24,493 nt of DNA from Hymenopellis radicata (taxonomy: Eukaryota; Basidiomycota; Agaricomycetes; Agaricales; Physalacriaceae), in assembly GCA_015501595.1 (NCBI GenBank), contig JADNRX010000740.1, positions 1 through 24,493 on the forward strand, in the 5' to 3' direction. The notes under the pieces were generated by a model. That model did not search any database. It was given only the letters and a program-made list of their open reading frames with translations, and was not told the DNA's origin. The position numbers and the translations under genes were made by a program. Below, one piece after another: positions 1-10,308 of this stretch. Position 1 is the stretch's first letter. Each line of letters opens with the position of its first letter.

Positions 1-277
1 GCCCGGGGAAAATGCCTCACAAAATGAAAAGACGCAGGTTGAACATTCGAAAGGAACGCCCGACAACGCGACCTGAACAACATGCGGCCCCCAGGCAGCC
101 GAACTTGACGATGGGTCCAGCCAGGCCCACTGCCTACATAAACCGAGACCTCTCAAGAATGCCTCTCCAGCCTTTCTTTTGCCTCCGAGTCCGACGACTA
201 TTCGCTCTCTTTCCTTACACTCTTTCTTCAGCGACTAGTCCCTTCTCGCCACATTGAATCTTTCAGAGGAACGCGCC

Positions 278-1471
278 ATGTTCGTTTCCCACAACCGTTG
301 TATCAGCCTCTGCCCTCGTTCTCCTTGCAGGTCAAGCGCTCGGGCACGGCAAGATAACTTCGCCTCCGCCGCGCAGCGACACTGTAGGCGACGCGTTTGG
401 CGCGGCGTGTGGCACCCAGCTGCTGAGTGTCGTGACTTCGACCCATACGGAAATATCGAGGGCGAGGAGCAAATCACTTCCAGCAGCTCTTCCTGCAACC
501 TCTGGATATGCAAAGGCTACCAGTTCGATGATAACGCGGCCTTTGTCCAAAGTTACACGGCCGGGCAGGTCATCGACATGGAGGTGGAGATTCGCGCACC
601 CCACACTGGTGTACGTCTTCCACCCCGTAAATTTTCTTCGATTGACATTGCCCTTGTCAGTACGCCAACGTTTCTATTGGTGCGTCTCTTTTGCTACGCG
701 CCAGGGAATAGAGTTTGGGGGATTGACCGGACTTGCTTTCCGTTTAGTGAGCACTTCGACGAACACGATCATTGGAGACACTTTGATCTCGTGGGACGAC
801 TACGCTAGTACCGCCACCGGCGTCACGAGCGACGAGACTAGCTTCTCTATCACAATGCCCGACCTTGGTTCCCAGTGCGCCACAGCTGGCGATTGCGTCA
901 TTCAGTGGTTGTAAGTCGCGTTCAGAACTGCATGGCTATTACTCACCGGCCACACCAGCTGGTACGCCCCACCCGGCGTTGATCAAACCTACGAGGACTG
1001 CATTGACTTTGTTATGGATGGCTCCGGCTCTGGCTCTGGATCGTGTCATCTGTTGAGACTTCGGCTCCCGCCGCCACGCCTGTAGTCACTTCGGCCACAG
1101 CTGCGTTTGAAGCCTCTTCGTCTTCTGTGGCAACCCTCTCAGCTGTCACTCCCGCCAGCTCCACCGACACCACCACGTCCGCTTCCACCCCCAGCCCCGA
1201 CTGGCACCTCGTGCACTGCCTCATGCTGTTGCCAGAATGGTAAGCCATGTTCTCCGCCGTGTGGATAGAACACCGCCTGACTATGTTTTCAAAAGAATAC
1301 AACGCCTGTGCTGCCGCGGGAGGGAGTGATTGCGAAGCGGCTGCAGAAACGTGCATGGAAGACCGTGCAAACGATCCGCAAGATCAAGCGCTCGGGAACG
1401 CTGTGGTCGTCGACTCTACTAAAGAGTACGCGTGGAGATTTATTCCCTCGTTTACTATATTCACACGATAA
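278..1471 (+). pseudogene. Secreted LPMO-like (chitin-binding type-4, PF03067-like) protein gene with frame breaks
   Basis: Seen: an ATG at 278 is followed by a typical signal peptide and then 'HGKITSPPPRS', so cleavage would leave His as residue 1, the copper-brace position of lytic polysaccharide monooxygenases. Further on come 'DPYGNIEGEE', 'CNLWICKGYQF', 'EIRAPHTG' (candidate second copper His), 'TIIGDTLISWDDYAST', 'GDCVIQW' and 'VDQTYEDCIDFVM'. A Ser/Thr/Ala-rich linker (about 1043-1200) and a small Cys-rich tail (from 1296) follow. Inferred introns: 611-660, 680-747, 911-958 and 1240-1295. The frame must shift by one base near 290 (a CCC run), near 435, near 1040 and near 1195 (a C-rich run) to join these blocks, so the gene is either a young pseudogene or carries consensus errors. 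Known of the family: oxidative attack on polysaccharides, secreted. The exact substrate cannot be told. The family call rests on remembered fungal homologues. Confidence 0.66.
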
Positions 1472-2962
1472 CCACTGAGTGGTCTGCGTATCATTCCTGT
1501 TCGCGCATTCTCGCCATTCTCTGGAAGTGTAGGGGGGCAGGGCGCGGATGGGCAGGTTAATTAGAAACACTTTACATTGTATACTGTCACTTGGGAGCAA
1601 CATATACCGTCGCAATGTTTGCGATGAAGCTTTCTTAGCAAGAAATAGGTGGTCTCTGTCTACCCTCACGGTATTGTGGCATAAGCAAATGACCCTTGAA
1701 CGTGTTGAAATGACGCAGAGCTTCTCTGTTTGTTACAGCATTGAATCAGGAGTGAAGAAACACCTGAAGAACGTAATCTACCTTTCAAGTCACTCTTTAT
1801 CGAGTTGCTCTTTCATTCAAGCTTCTCCCCGTGCGACAAAGCTATAGGCGTTTATTATGTTCTTTACCCGCTCAAGACTGTTCCGTTCTTCAGGTCCAGG
1901 ATTATCTTGTGTGGCGTAAGACTCGTTACTGACTCGGAAGAGATAGAGTACGTTCCTGTAACACCTTCACACGTGAGTAACAAGCCTTTCTTCCGCATTT
2001 CGAAGCTCAATACAATCTAAACAAGCGGAATCGACTGGAGTTCCTCCAATGAGGACTCATAAAAGCTATTCATAAGTCATTCAATGGAAACAGTCATCAC
2101 GTCTTCGCGATGCTATGTGTCCTACGGATCTCCAGCGTCGTCCTCGCCATAGCCGGCGGAATGAATGCTTCAGGAACAAAGTCTAATCCCATATCGAGCG
2201 TCCCCTTGCAACAGCTCAGAGTGTCTGGAACTAATTTCAGCATGGAGGACATAAACTAGAAGTCAACTTACGTTTCATTGAGATGCGATTTAACAGCAGT
2301 CAAACTCTGCGGTAGCCCCTCTGTTGGGCCGTCTGCACAATGAAGGCAGTTCCAGTAACGCTCGTCGACCTCCGTTTAAAAGAATTTTGCAAAACTTCTT
2401 GTCCTTTATCTGAGATGGCAATATGAGGTCGTCTTCGTGAGACGATACAGAGCTCGACTGTGCATGGATATGGATACCTATGCAACTATAAGCCGTCGCT
2501 CCCACAAAGATGCTATAAGTCTTACATATTTACGCCACCGCGAACTTTATAGACGTGCTTCTTGCGAGGACAGCACGTCTCAGGACACGCAAGATATCCT
2601 TCAAATTTATTCCATATCCTCGACAGTCGCAGTCGCCGGGTCCAGTCCAGCGCGCGCCACGACCTCTTTCACAATCCTCTGCATCTTCTTGCTCTTCACA
2701 AGATTATCGGCCGACCACGGCCGGCGAATGCGTCTCCCGACCCAAGGATGCGTGCGCCTAAACGAGTGCGCCAGCCGACCCGCGCCGAGCTAGCCGGCTT
2801 GCCACCAACTATGATTGTCTCGCACCCGTCATATATCTCTAGATTACCCAACTCGGCATCCAGGGAGTTGCAGCGGTGCGTGAGCACCTCGGATAGAAAA
2901 GTGGGATATCACGACACATAAAATGCTCGCATACCATCACGCGCGAAGTCTGGCGTAGAAGC
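1472..2962. other. Intergenic stretch, no gene recognised
   Basis: About 1.5 kb. The open frames here are short, lack splice-linked partners and match no family I recognise. A short peptide near 2800 (+), 'LAGLPPTMIVS', resembles an alpha/beta-hydrolase motif but has no supporting context. The stretch must hold the 3' regions of the flanking convergent genes. Confidence 0.4.
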
Positions 2963-4547
2963 TCAGGTGCTTCCGAAAAACTGCTTCAGCGACACAGAAC
3001 CCCGTATGACCTTGGCTAGTTCGTCACGTATCTGCTCCAACCACCGGTCGTACAGCTCCGGCATTTGTGGGAGGACATCAGTAAGACGGGCCGCATCCAC
3101 ATGCTCATTGGTGGGGAGATTCAGGATCTCATGAATGGGTGGGAACTCGCACATGTCTGCGATGTTGGGGAAGACAAGTCCGAGCCCGACGTTCTCAGAC
3201 GTGAGGAGCTCCCGTTTGAACGGCCGAAATACTGTGTGGAGAACGACGGCCATGCGCTGGTCAACGAATAACAGGCGTTCTTTCTTGAGCCGGTGGGAAC
3301 GCTGTTCCGCCAAGAACTCGACCATTTTGTCCTTTATCAGGCGCCAATCTGTGTGTTGGACAGATGAGCATCATGATCCAGATAACAGATCTGAATTGCA
3401 CCAACCCGTTTCTGTGAAAGGCCCCGACGGTTCGATGTCCAAGCATTCGTGTTGCTTGTACAACTCGGTGTCCTTGACCCATGGCTCATCGAAGCCCAAT
3501 TCTTCAAGTCTTTTCCACACCCTAAGTACTCATCATTGTTTCTTTTCGCCAGTTGACAGTCAGAAGAAGACGAACGCTACCTCGCGTTCCTTTCTCCACT
3601 TCTCTACTTGCAGCTTCTTGGCCGACTCATGTGCTTCATGCTCGATTCGTTCAGCCCGGTGTTTCTCGCGCAACCAATCATCTGCGGACCGAGCTGACTA
3701 TGTGAGAGATCAGCAATGAAGATGCGCAGAAGCTGATATGTACCTACCAAAGCGCGACGGGCCAAGTATTCATATTGAGAAGATAGATAGGCATTCTCAT
3801 CAGATTGGGAAGATAATTCCGCCTTGACTGCTTCATAATCACGAGGAAGACAGGCGCTCTCTACATGGATTTTCCTTACTGTTCGAACTAGGAGATGATT
3901 AAAAGCACTGTTTTGAAGTCCAAGGCTACTTACCGGTAGTTGGTGTCAAGGACCAAACTTTCCGAACGCTACATGTCTCCTCATCACCTTCATTTCGACG
4001 CATCTGATCTAGGCTCTTGAGCCTGCGCGAACATTCAGACCTAGAACCACAAAATTGAAATCTAGGCGCACTCTTTATTGCGGCAATGAGAGCAAAGCCT
4101 GAGTCTTAGCATGAAGTCGGGCTTGACTGGTCTCCACAGCATGCCACAGAGCTGACCGCGCGTCAGTGAGATCAAACCCGAAAATAAATAAGCGTACATT
4201 GCAGTACTCCCCATATACCAGTGCAATCCAGGCAGGAGGTGCAATATCATCAGGACACGGCGGAAATTCTGGTCCTGGAGTGTTCTTGAGAGCAGCTTTC
4301 CAAATAGGCATAGCTGAGCGACACATGAGATTATCCCTCAGGAGATGACTGGTACGAGACAGTCGAAAGACGTCGGTTGGACTGAGATAGCTGAATATCT
4401 ATCAGGGTGGTTGTAACGACCATGCATGCATAATGCGAGAATTAGACATGCCTCCAGGCAAACGTCCATAGGAAGGTCCATGAGAAGTGCAGTCGGAGGG
4501 GATGAGAGGAGGTTATCGGTGGAGACGACTCGCACGCGCGCTACCAT
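2963..4547 (-). CDS. F-box protein with Cys4 (C-x2-C ... C-x2-C) motif, agaricomycete family
   Basis: Eight exons on the minus strand: 4547-4452, 4398-4198, 4151-4072, 4022-3934, 3887-3748, 3697-3581, 3521-3406 and 3348-2963. Exon 1 and exon 2 join as 'LPMDVCLE'+'IFSYLSPTDVFRLSRTS', a clear F-box, which would bind Skp1 in an SCF ubiquitin ligase. Next come 'PPCPDDIAPPAWIALVYGEY' and a 'CNLCG'...'CSHCRNK' pair that probably binds zinc, then a charged helical middle and a C-terminal region ('RLEELGFDEPW', 'FPNIADMCEFPPI'). This layout matches a large agaricomycete family of unknown targets. The first intron (4399-4451) has a GC donor. The sixth (3522-3580) leaves the phase off by one, as if one G were extra in the GGG run at 3520-3522. 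The start at 4547 is the first in-frame ATG before the F-box, and 4476 is an alternative. Confidence 0.7.
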
Positions 4548-4889
4548 TGTAGAAAGAAGACAGGAAATTTCCAGGAGGTGTTCGTGTTCGTCAGAACGAA
4601 GGAATCGGTCCGGAGTTGCCGATCATTCCTTGCGGAATTTATTGCCCACAATGTCCTCCGTTTAGCCAGAGACTGGGCAGAGAAATCTCGATTGACACGC
4701 CACCGCTGTGTTAAGCGGCTGCGTTTAACCAGGTCGGTAAGCATGTCAAGCTTAGCGGAAGTGAATATCTCAGAGAATGTCACAGCCAGCTATTGAACGG
4801 CGGCGGACTCTGTGAGGTACAGTAAGGATGAATTACAATGGTAAACGACATAGGTACAACGGGACTCAGTACTCGGCATATCACGGTTC
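4548..4889. other. Spacer between the F-box gene and CTF8
   Basis: About 340 bases between two same-strand genes. It should contain the F-box gene's promoter and the CTF8 3' region. No coding or RNA feature was recognised. Confidence 0.35.
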
Positions 4890-5424
4890 TCAGCTCGGTT
4901 TTCCCACTATTGGCATCGGCCGCTTCGAAAATAGCACCTTTCGTTTTGACAATCGCGACTGCCTGCCAACTAATTTCTCTCTTTTGCGTCTGATTGAACC
5001 CGGCATCATCGCTGACATCCATAGGAAAATCATCATCATCGTCTGATTGTTTCGGACGCGTTTTATGCATGATCGCCAGTGGTTTTTTGAGAGTGACAAT
5101 CTTGCCCTCGAGGAGATGGTGTCCTATACGCAGAGTTGGGCGTTTCTACGACGCGTCAGCGAGATGCGGCGCGTGGAAAACGAGCAAGTACGTTACCAGG
5201 TCGTCATCCAGTGTCAACTTACCCACCAACTTCCCATCGCGCTCCCCTTCATAGGTGCTCTCTACGTCGAGCAGGCCCTGCAGTTCAACAAGGACGATCT
5301 CGTCGTGTGACACCTTAGCCACGGATGGTGGTAGTTTTAAATTGGAGGCGGAAGGGAGTACGAAGTCGACGGGGATGATCATGGCGGAAAGGGAAGACGC
5401 GTTGTATTGAAATGGAAGTTTCAT
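4890..5424 (-). CDS. CTF8: Chromosome transmission fidelity protein 8 (Ctf8), one frame break near the C-terminus
   Basis: Two exons, 5424-5197 and 5145-4890, with a 51-bp phase-0 intron (5146-5196) that has a CTGAC branch site. The protein begins 'MKLPFQYNASSLSAMIIPVD'. It has 'AKVSHDEIVLVELQG', 'GKLVGKLTLDDDL', then 'KRPTLRIGHHLLEGK' and 'VTLKKPLAIMHKT' after the intron, an acidic stretch, and the C-terminal 'KVLFSKRPMPIVG' signature. Known of the family: Ctf8 pairs with Dcc1 and Ctf18 in the alternative RFC that loads PCNA and supports sister-chromatid cohesion in the nucleus. Length (about 160 aa) suits fungal Ctf8. The last signature lies in a different frame from the preceding 'WQAVAIVK'. 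One extra A in the AAAA run at about 4944-4947 would explain it, which fits a sequencing error or an early lesion. Recognition is strong because both halves match. Confidence 0.82.
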
Positions 5425-5470
5425 TTATTAGCCAGAGAATTTCTATATAGACTTGGGGTATGATTCTCAA

Positions 5471-5552
5471 GTCGGTATCGATTAGGGGTTAAATCACTTC
5501 GTTGTGGTTATCGCATTCCGAAGAGCCACAGGTTCGATTCCTGTTACCGACA
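5471..5552 (+). tRNA. tRNA-His (anticodon GTG) with a 10-nt intron
   Basis: The acceptor arms GTCGGTA (5471-5477) and TACCGAC (5545-5551) pair fully, with discriminator A at 5552. The D stem is GATT/AATC (5480-5483 with 5492-5495). The anticodon stem is CTTCG/CGAAG (5497-5501 with 5519-5523). The T arm is ACAGG-TTCGATT-CCTGT, which holds a perfect B box (GGTTCGATTCC). The 17 nt between the anticodon stem halves equal a 7-nt loop TTGTGG..C plus a 10-nt insert at 5508-5517, at the canonical intron site one base 3' of the anticodon. The anticodon GTG at 5504-5506 reads His. A T5 run about 25 nt downstream (near 5578) could end Pol III transcription. Confidence 0.88.
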
Positions 5553-5984
5553 ATGTACATCTCATCAAATAGTGATCATTTTTGCTGGTGTGGTCGGGAC
5601 TCGGCGCTTAGTCAATGGCCATTGAAAATTTTAGTATTAGGTAGGGTGGCGGCGAGTATTTAGTTACTACTATTTAAATTACTATTTACTTAGAAGTTAG
5701 GGACCAGGGTGGCGCAGTAAATACTAAACTTCAACCCTAGGTCGCTGTGACTAAGGCCGTTTGAACTTTGAATTCAGGACCTTACGCTAAGGCTTGAGGA
5801 TTGAATCTCGATTACTAGTGCGTACTCACTTCTGGTACTAAGCTTCTTCTCGTTCAGAGCATCCTGAGGTAGCATTAACTGAAATGCCAGCACACAGCAC
5901 AATCCTATGCAGTCAAGATACAACACAGTGCAACAACATGAAGATACAGTACTATCACAATTGGTATATATACCTACTCATGCT
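5553..5984. other. AT-rich gap with no gene
   Basis: The gap follows the tRNA. Part of it (about 5620-5740) is AT-rich with short scattered inverted matches such as AGTATTTA and TAAATACT. No coding frame or transposon end was recognised. Confidence 0.4.
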
Positions 5985-8130
5985 TTAGGATGGCATTCCC
6001 TCAAGGAGAGGCTCTAGCGCTAGGTCAGCAGCGTATGTCCTCTCTTTCGCCTTATGAACCAACGCTGGGCCGGCCCACCACAGTTTTCTCATCTTAGGCA
6101 ACGTGTCCTTCAGACGTCTGACAACAGAAAGCTGTTCAGATGCAGGAGCATCACATTTGATCATATATTCTAGCGCGCAGTGGAGGAACCCTGTGAAATG
6201 TTCAGATTCAAAAATGGATGCTAGTTGGAGAGCAGCCTTCAAGGCCAGCCCTACGCACACGTATGAGACTGATCGTCGGTTGCGTATCCGTCGGCAGCCT
6301 TGAGGTAGCAATTCGCGGCGGCGCGAAGGTGCTCTTTGGATTCGTCGGCATCGGCATGGCTGAGCTGTTGTACATGGTGGTGCCCCAAGGCCCTAATCGG
6401 TGATTCAGCAAAACATCTCGAACAAAGCATGCTCTGCTCACGCATAGGCTGTACCCGAGCAATTCTTGTGAAAGGCCCATATGCTGGCGATGTTCAATCC
6501 AGCTGTATCGCCAGCGTCAATATCCTTTATCAGTTCACGCGCCTCCGTTGCAAGCAAGGCGAGCAGGATGTCTCGGTCTTCACGACTGTCGCTGGCGTGC
6601 TATACGGAGATCAACCGCTGCTGGAATATACAAGAGCAGAAAGCACCCTTACCTCCATGATCGCGTCAAGATACATTCGCCGGACCCCGTTTATAAAAGT
6701 CGTCTCAAAAATCGCACCACGGTCTTCCCTCGGGACACCCTTCCAAGTCTTGGCGCCCCATCTCAGGACCGTCACTGCGTTCTTAAAATATTCATATTTA
6801 TGGGCGTATTCCCTTCCCAGCGTTCCGTCGAGAAAGCCTCTCATGATCCAAAAACTGTGTCTCCTCAGTAGAGAAACCAAAGTCGCAGGAGAAGCTCACC
6901 GGACGTTCATGGTCATGGCCATACGAACGGGGCGCCAGCCTTCCCTCTTGACTCTTGCCGGGGCTTGGGACATTATTTGGGATGGACTGACATGAATCGG
7001 CCAAGGTTTATAGTGCATCTGTTCTAGCTGCACTACATGAAGGCTCGTGAGGAACGTTTGTTACTACGACGATCTATGACTTACTTTGCCGATTAAAGAT
7101 ATCGAGCCAGCTGCTACCATCAATGTGGAATACGTGCTCGTTAGAAATCAAGGCGTTAACGAGAGACTGAAGAGCCTAGGTAGTGCGTGAGACGGAGCGT
7201 ACGCGACTGGGAGATGTTCGCTTACCCCCGTGTCGCCGACGACCGCTACACCCTGACTGTTACGAATCAACCTGGAGTGCTTCATGATCTGGACGCCATC
7301 GAAAAATTCCTGTTCAGTATTATCAGTTTCTCGTCGATCAAAAACATCAGTTCTTCTTACTCTATAAGCACCGTCCAACGTCCACGCCTGCATGAGGTTC
7401 GGTGAGACGCTATCTACCATAAGAAGACGAAGCGTACCGAGCTGTCAAAGTATTGTGTTCGCTTGAGATCATCGATCATCTCACCGGCGACAATCCAAGG
7501 TGGCTTATCGACCAATGAATTAAACTGGTAAGCGTCGGGGTTTGCTTCCTGGATAGGAATCGGGGGTCTGTCGATGATCTCTTGTGAGAGCTTCATCCCT
7601 TCTTCATACTGGGCCTTCTGCTTTGATTCAGCCGGAGATAGATTCTCCTTGGGGAGGGTTTTTATGGCTGTCTGGTACGCTTCGACGCTGCGTCGGTGCT
7701 CGCCGATCAGCTGGATATTGACATAAGAAAGATAGTCGCGCCTATGTCGTGTGGGCTCACGTTGTACGCGTCTCCAACTCTTCCCCAAGCCTTGGAATAT
7801 GTCGGATCGAGCTTCGTTGCCTTCGAAGATGTTAGTTCCCGATTAGTGCGATCAACATTTAAGGACGCGTACAGTGACAGCGTCGGCTAGAGCTTCGGTA
7901 TATCTTCATGACAGGAACCGTCAATGAATAGATCGCACTGAATCAGACGAAAGATTCACATACCGCTTCAACGAACGTTGACATGCAGATCGATTTGCGT
8001 AGAGAATCGCGTTTTGATCGTCTAACGCGATTGCTTTTGTGTATTTCACGATAGCCGAAGCGTAGTCCTTCCTCACAAACAACGCGTTACCCTCCGCCTT
8101 CAATGTTTCGGCCGTAGGACTGGCGCTCAT
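5985..8130 (-). CDS. TPR protein A, 532 aa, paralogue of the TPR gene at 10309-12578
   Basis: Eleven exons: 8130-7964, 7903-7873, 7820-7761, 7710-7438, 7387-7226, 7166-7085, 7023-6900, 6854-6653, 6599-6442, 6392-6259 and 6190-5985. They sum to 1599 bases, exactly 533 codons with no break. The N-terminus 'LKAEGNALFVRKDYASAIVK' is a TPR helix pair, followed by 'KAIALDDQNAILYANRSAC' and 'ATKLDPTYSKAWGRVGDAYN', three TPR units like those of Hsp70/Hsp90 co-chaperones. A long helical C-terminal half follows, with 'EGWRPVRMAMTMNVRFWIMR', 'GVPREDRGAIFETTFINGV' and 'AANCYLKAADGYATDDQSHT'. I recall this layout from uncharacterised agaricomycete TPR proteins. Partner and cellular role are unknown. No signal peptide or membrane helix is visible. 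The start is the first ATG before the TPR array. Confidence 0.78.
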
Positions 8131-8543
8131 CGTGGAATAAAGCGAAGAAGCGGTACGTTGACGTCATGTGAGTGAGCACTCGGACGCTTTGAACACCAGC
8201 ATTGACACTGACAGTAGCAACATTGAAGATCAGAACGACTGCGAGGACCAGATATCAGAAATGACTGTGACCAGAGCGAGTAGTTGAATGTAATGAGCTG
8301 GATCGTTGACACGTTTCAAGTTTGAGTTCCCCTGAGTTACGGGTCATTATGGCGGGCGAGACCAGTAACTGTGGGTCTTTCTCTCTTACCATCACGTTGA
8401 CCAGCCTACAGGCCACGAGAGCCAGTGGCAACGACGAACAGCGATACCGACACCTCTCTCGCGCGCGCATTAGTAAGTATTTCCTTGACTCGATATCATC
8501 TCTGCTTCATGAATCAACCACCTCCTCAGAATACATTCTCAAT
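8131..8543. promoter_or_regulatory. Divergent promoter between TPR gene A and the F-box gene
   Basis: The 413 bases separate two gene starts that face away from each other, so both promoters must lie here. No TATA box or known operator stands out. A 5' extension of the F-box open frame into this stretch (from 8322) begins at an ATG but lacks the F-box family pattern and is probably 5' UTR. Confidence 0.4.
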
Positions 8544-9827
8544 ATGACAATGGACCCCAAGCTTCCTTTAGAACTTGGTGACCTTATTCTCGACTGCCTT
8601 GACTCCAACGACGATCAAGCAACCCTCCGGAACTGTGCACTCGTGTCTAGAGGCTGGGCGCGCTCCAGTCAGCGCAATCTCTTTCGCGATATCAATCTTC
8701 CCGCGTACGAAGATATGATCAGGCTTCGTACCTGCCTTGAAGGCTCTCCGCATCTTGCGACCTATACTAGAGGCATCTACTTTGGAGGGGCGTACACATT
8801 CCTTTTCCAAGAACTTGTCTGGATGGATGAGTACATGACCTGTCTGAATGCCTTGCTCTCTCTCTTCTCGCACGTCACCTCGGTAGACATCCAGCTCGCC
8901 ATGAGTACGCGGTCCGACGTGTCACGGGAACGATTCCTCGCGCGAATTCGGTCCAACGCGGCGTTGGAACGATTCCTCGCGCGACTTCACGTCTTCCTCT
9001 GCGCCTCTCCAGTCGTCGAACTCACATTGGGCACCTATCACTTGGACGCTGTCTTCCCAGCCCTCGACGGGCTGTTAATTGGCAGCCGCATCAGACGATT
9101 AACAGTCCTTGAATGGGATGCAGACCAGCCACCGCCGTCCACTATCGTTTCACCTTTACCGTCGCTTGAGGTGATACGTCTCGGCAGGTCCTGTTCTCAG
9201 CACCGGGATATTTCAGACTGGTTAGACCATCAACCGGAGAGATTTCCGAAATTGAGATGCTGTGAAATTCTCGTGACGAGTATCTTCGACTTGTTTGGGT
9301 GGTGCGGCAAGAATTCGTTTGAATCATTGAGATCGGAAACCTTCCGATTCGAGTTTTCCAGTGGTGTGTACCTCTTCGTAGACCCTTCAACTGCAAGTTG
9401 CTCATAGTAGCCTAGATTACGTTGACACTCTTGGCCGTTGTGCTCTCATTCTCAAAGGCCTGCATTTCCGGCATATATTGTTCACCATCCACGTCCCGCC
9501 GAGGCCCGAGAAGTATTGAGCGTAAATTTTGTACGACGCATCACGGAGTGGTGGACGAAAACCCTGAACACTCTATCTGATTCCAAAACAAGTGTCTGTT
9601 TTACGGAATTGACGTTCACTGCTCATCTCTTGGCCGTGTCGGAGGTCATGGAGGCTTGGCATGCGCTGGACGTGGCCCTCTGCCACGAAGCGTTTCGGGG
9701 AATGCGCAGCGTTCACTTGGAGAATTTGAATGGGTGCAGAATTACCGAAGGAGACTATCCGACTGATGCAGCCCTTATTCAGCTTGCACTCCCTGGACTT
9801 GCCGGACGCGGTCTTCTCTCCTTGTAG
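8544..9827 (+). CDS. F-box protein with LRR-like body; 3' part frame-disrupted
   Basis: The first ATG at 8544 opens 'MTMDPKLPLELGDLILDCLD', followed by 'ATLRNCALVSRGWARSSQRN', the F-box of an agaricomycete family with a degenerate leucine-rich body. Such proteins are substrate adaptors of SCF ubiquitin ligases. The frame is open to 9407. Family-like sequence then continues in shifted frames: 'KLLIVA' (9395-9411), 'LDYVDTLGRCALILKG' (from 9412) and 'CFTELTFTAHLL' to the stop at 9827. Three single-base losses, near 9392, 9412 and 9505, would restore one frame. An alternative for the first two is an intron at about 9363-9414 (GTGTGT..CTAG). An in-frame 39-bp duplication gives 'ERFLARIRSN' followed by 'ERFLARLHVF'. 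Target unknown. Confidence 0.62.
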
Positions 9828-10308
9828 CGGTAATGTAATATTACAGTTTCACCGGTCGAATTGAAGTCTTGGTCACGTAATAGATCAGCGCTCAGCCCGC
9901 GCTTGGCTGAACAAAGTACTGGAGAAGATGTGAATGGGACAGTGACGTGTATTACTTGCACCTACTTATTAGCTACGATATTTTGGAGACAGCGTCGAAT
10001 AACTACTTAGTACCGCATGTGTGTGTCTTTCCTCTTGCGCGTGCTGAGAGTCGTAGTGTCCTTTGAGGCGATCTTGGGTGTAGCATAACCTCACCGCGAC
10101 TATTCAACCAGCCGAATTTTCAGACGACGCATTCGGCGCTTATGAAGCCTATCCAGCAAAGTAGCCCGTCAGCCGTAATGAGAAGGGATCTACACTAGAA
10201 AAACAACCGTCCTTTGCTTCATCGGCCTAAGCTTGCAAGAACATAGTCAGATTAACATTCCGGCTTTAACGATCAGTACATTTAATTGAATACAACAAAC
10301 ACGTTTCA
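9828..10308. other. Intergenic gap between convergent genes
   Basis: About 480 bases between the stops of the F-box gene (+) and TPR gene B (-). It should hold both 3' UTRs. No gene, RNA or repeat was recognised. Confidence 0.4.

Noticed and set aside
2437..2921. Plus-strand frames with 'LAGLPPTMIVS', resembling an alpha/beta-hydrolase block
   Set aside because: No catalytic GxSxG, Asp or His blocks nearby and no splice-linked exons. A short chance match.
4541..4796. Open frames on both strands upstream of the F-box gene (e.g. 4783-4541 minus)
   Set aside because: No family resemblance and no way to splice them to the F-box exon in phase. Treated as promoter or spacer.
5600..5760. AT-rich segment with short inverted matches, as if a transposon end
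   Set aside because: Matches are only about 8 bases, there is no target-site duplication and no transposase frame nearby.
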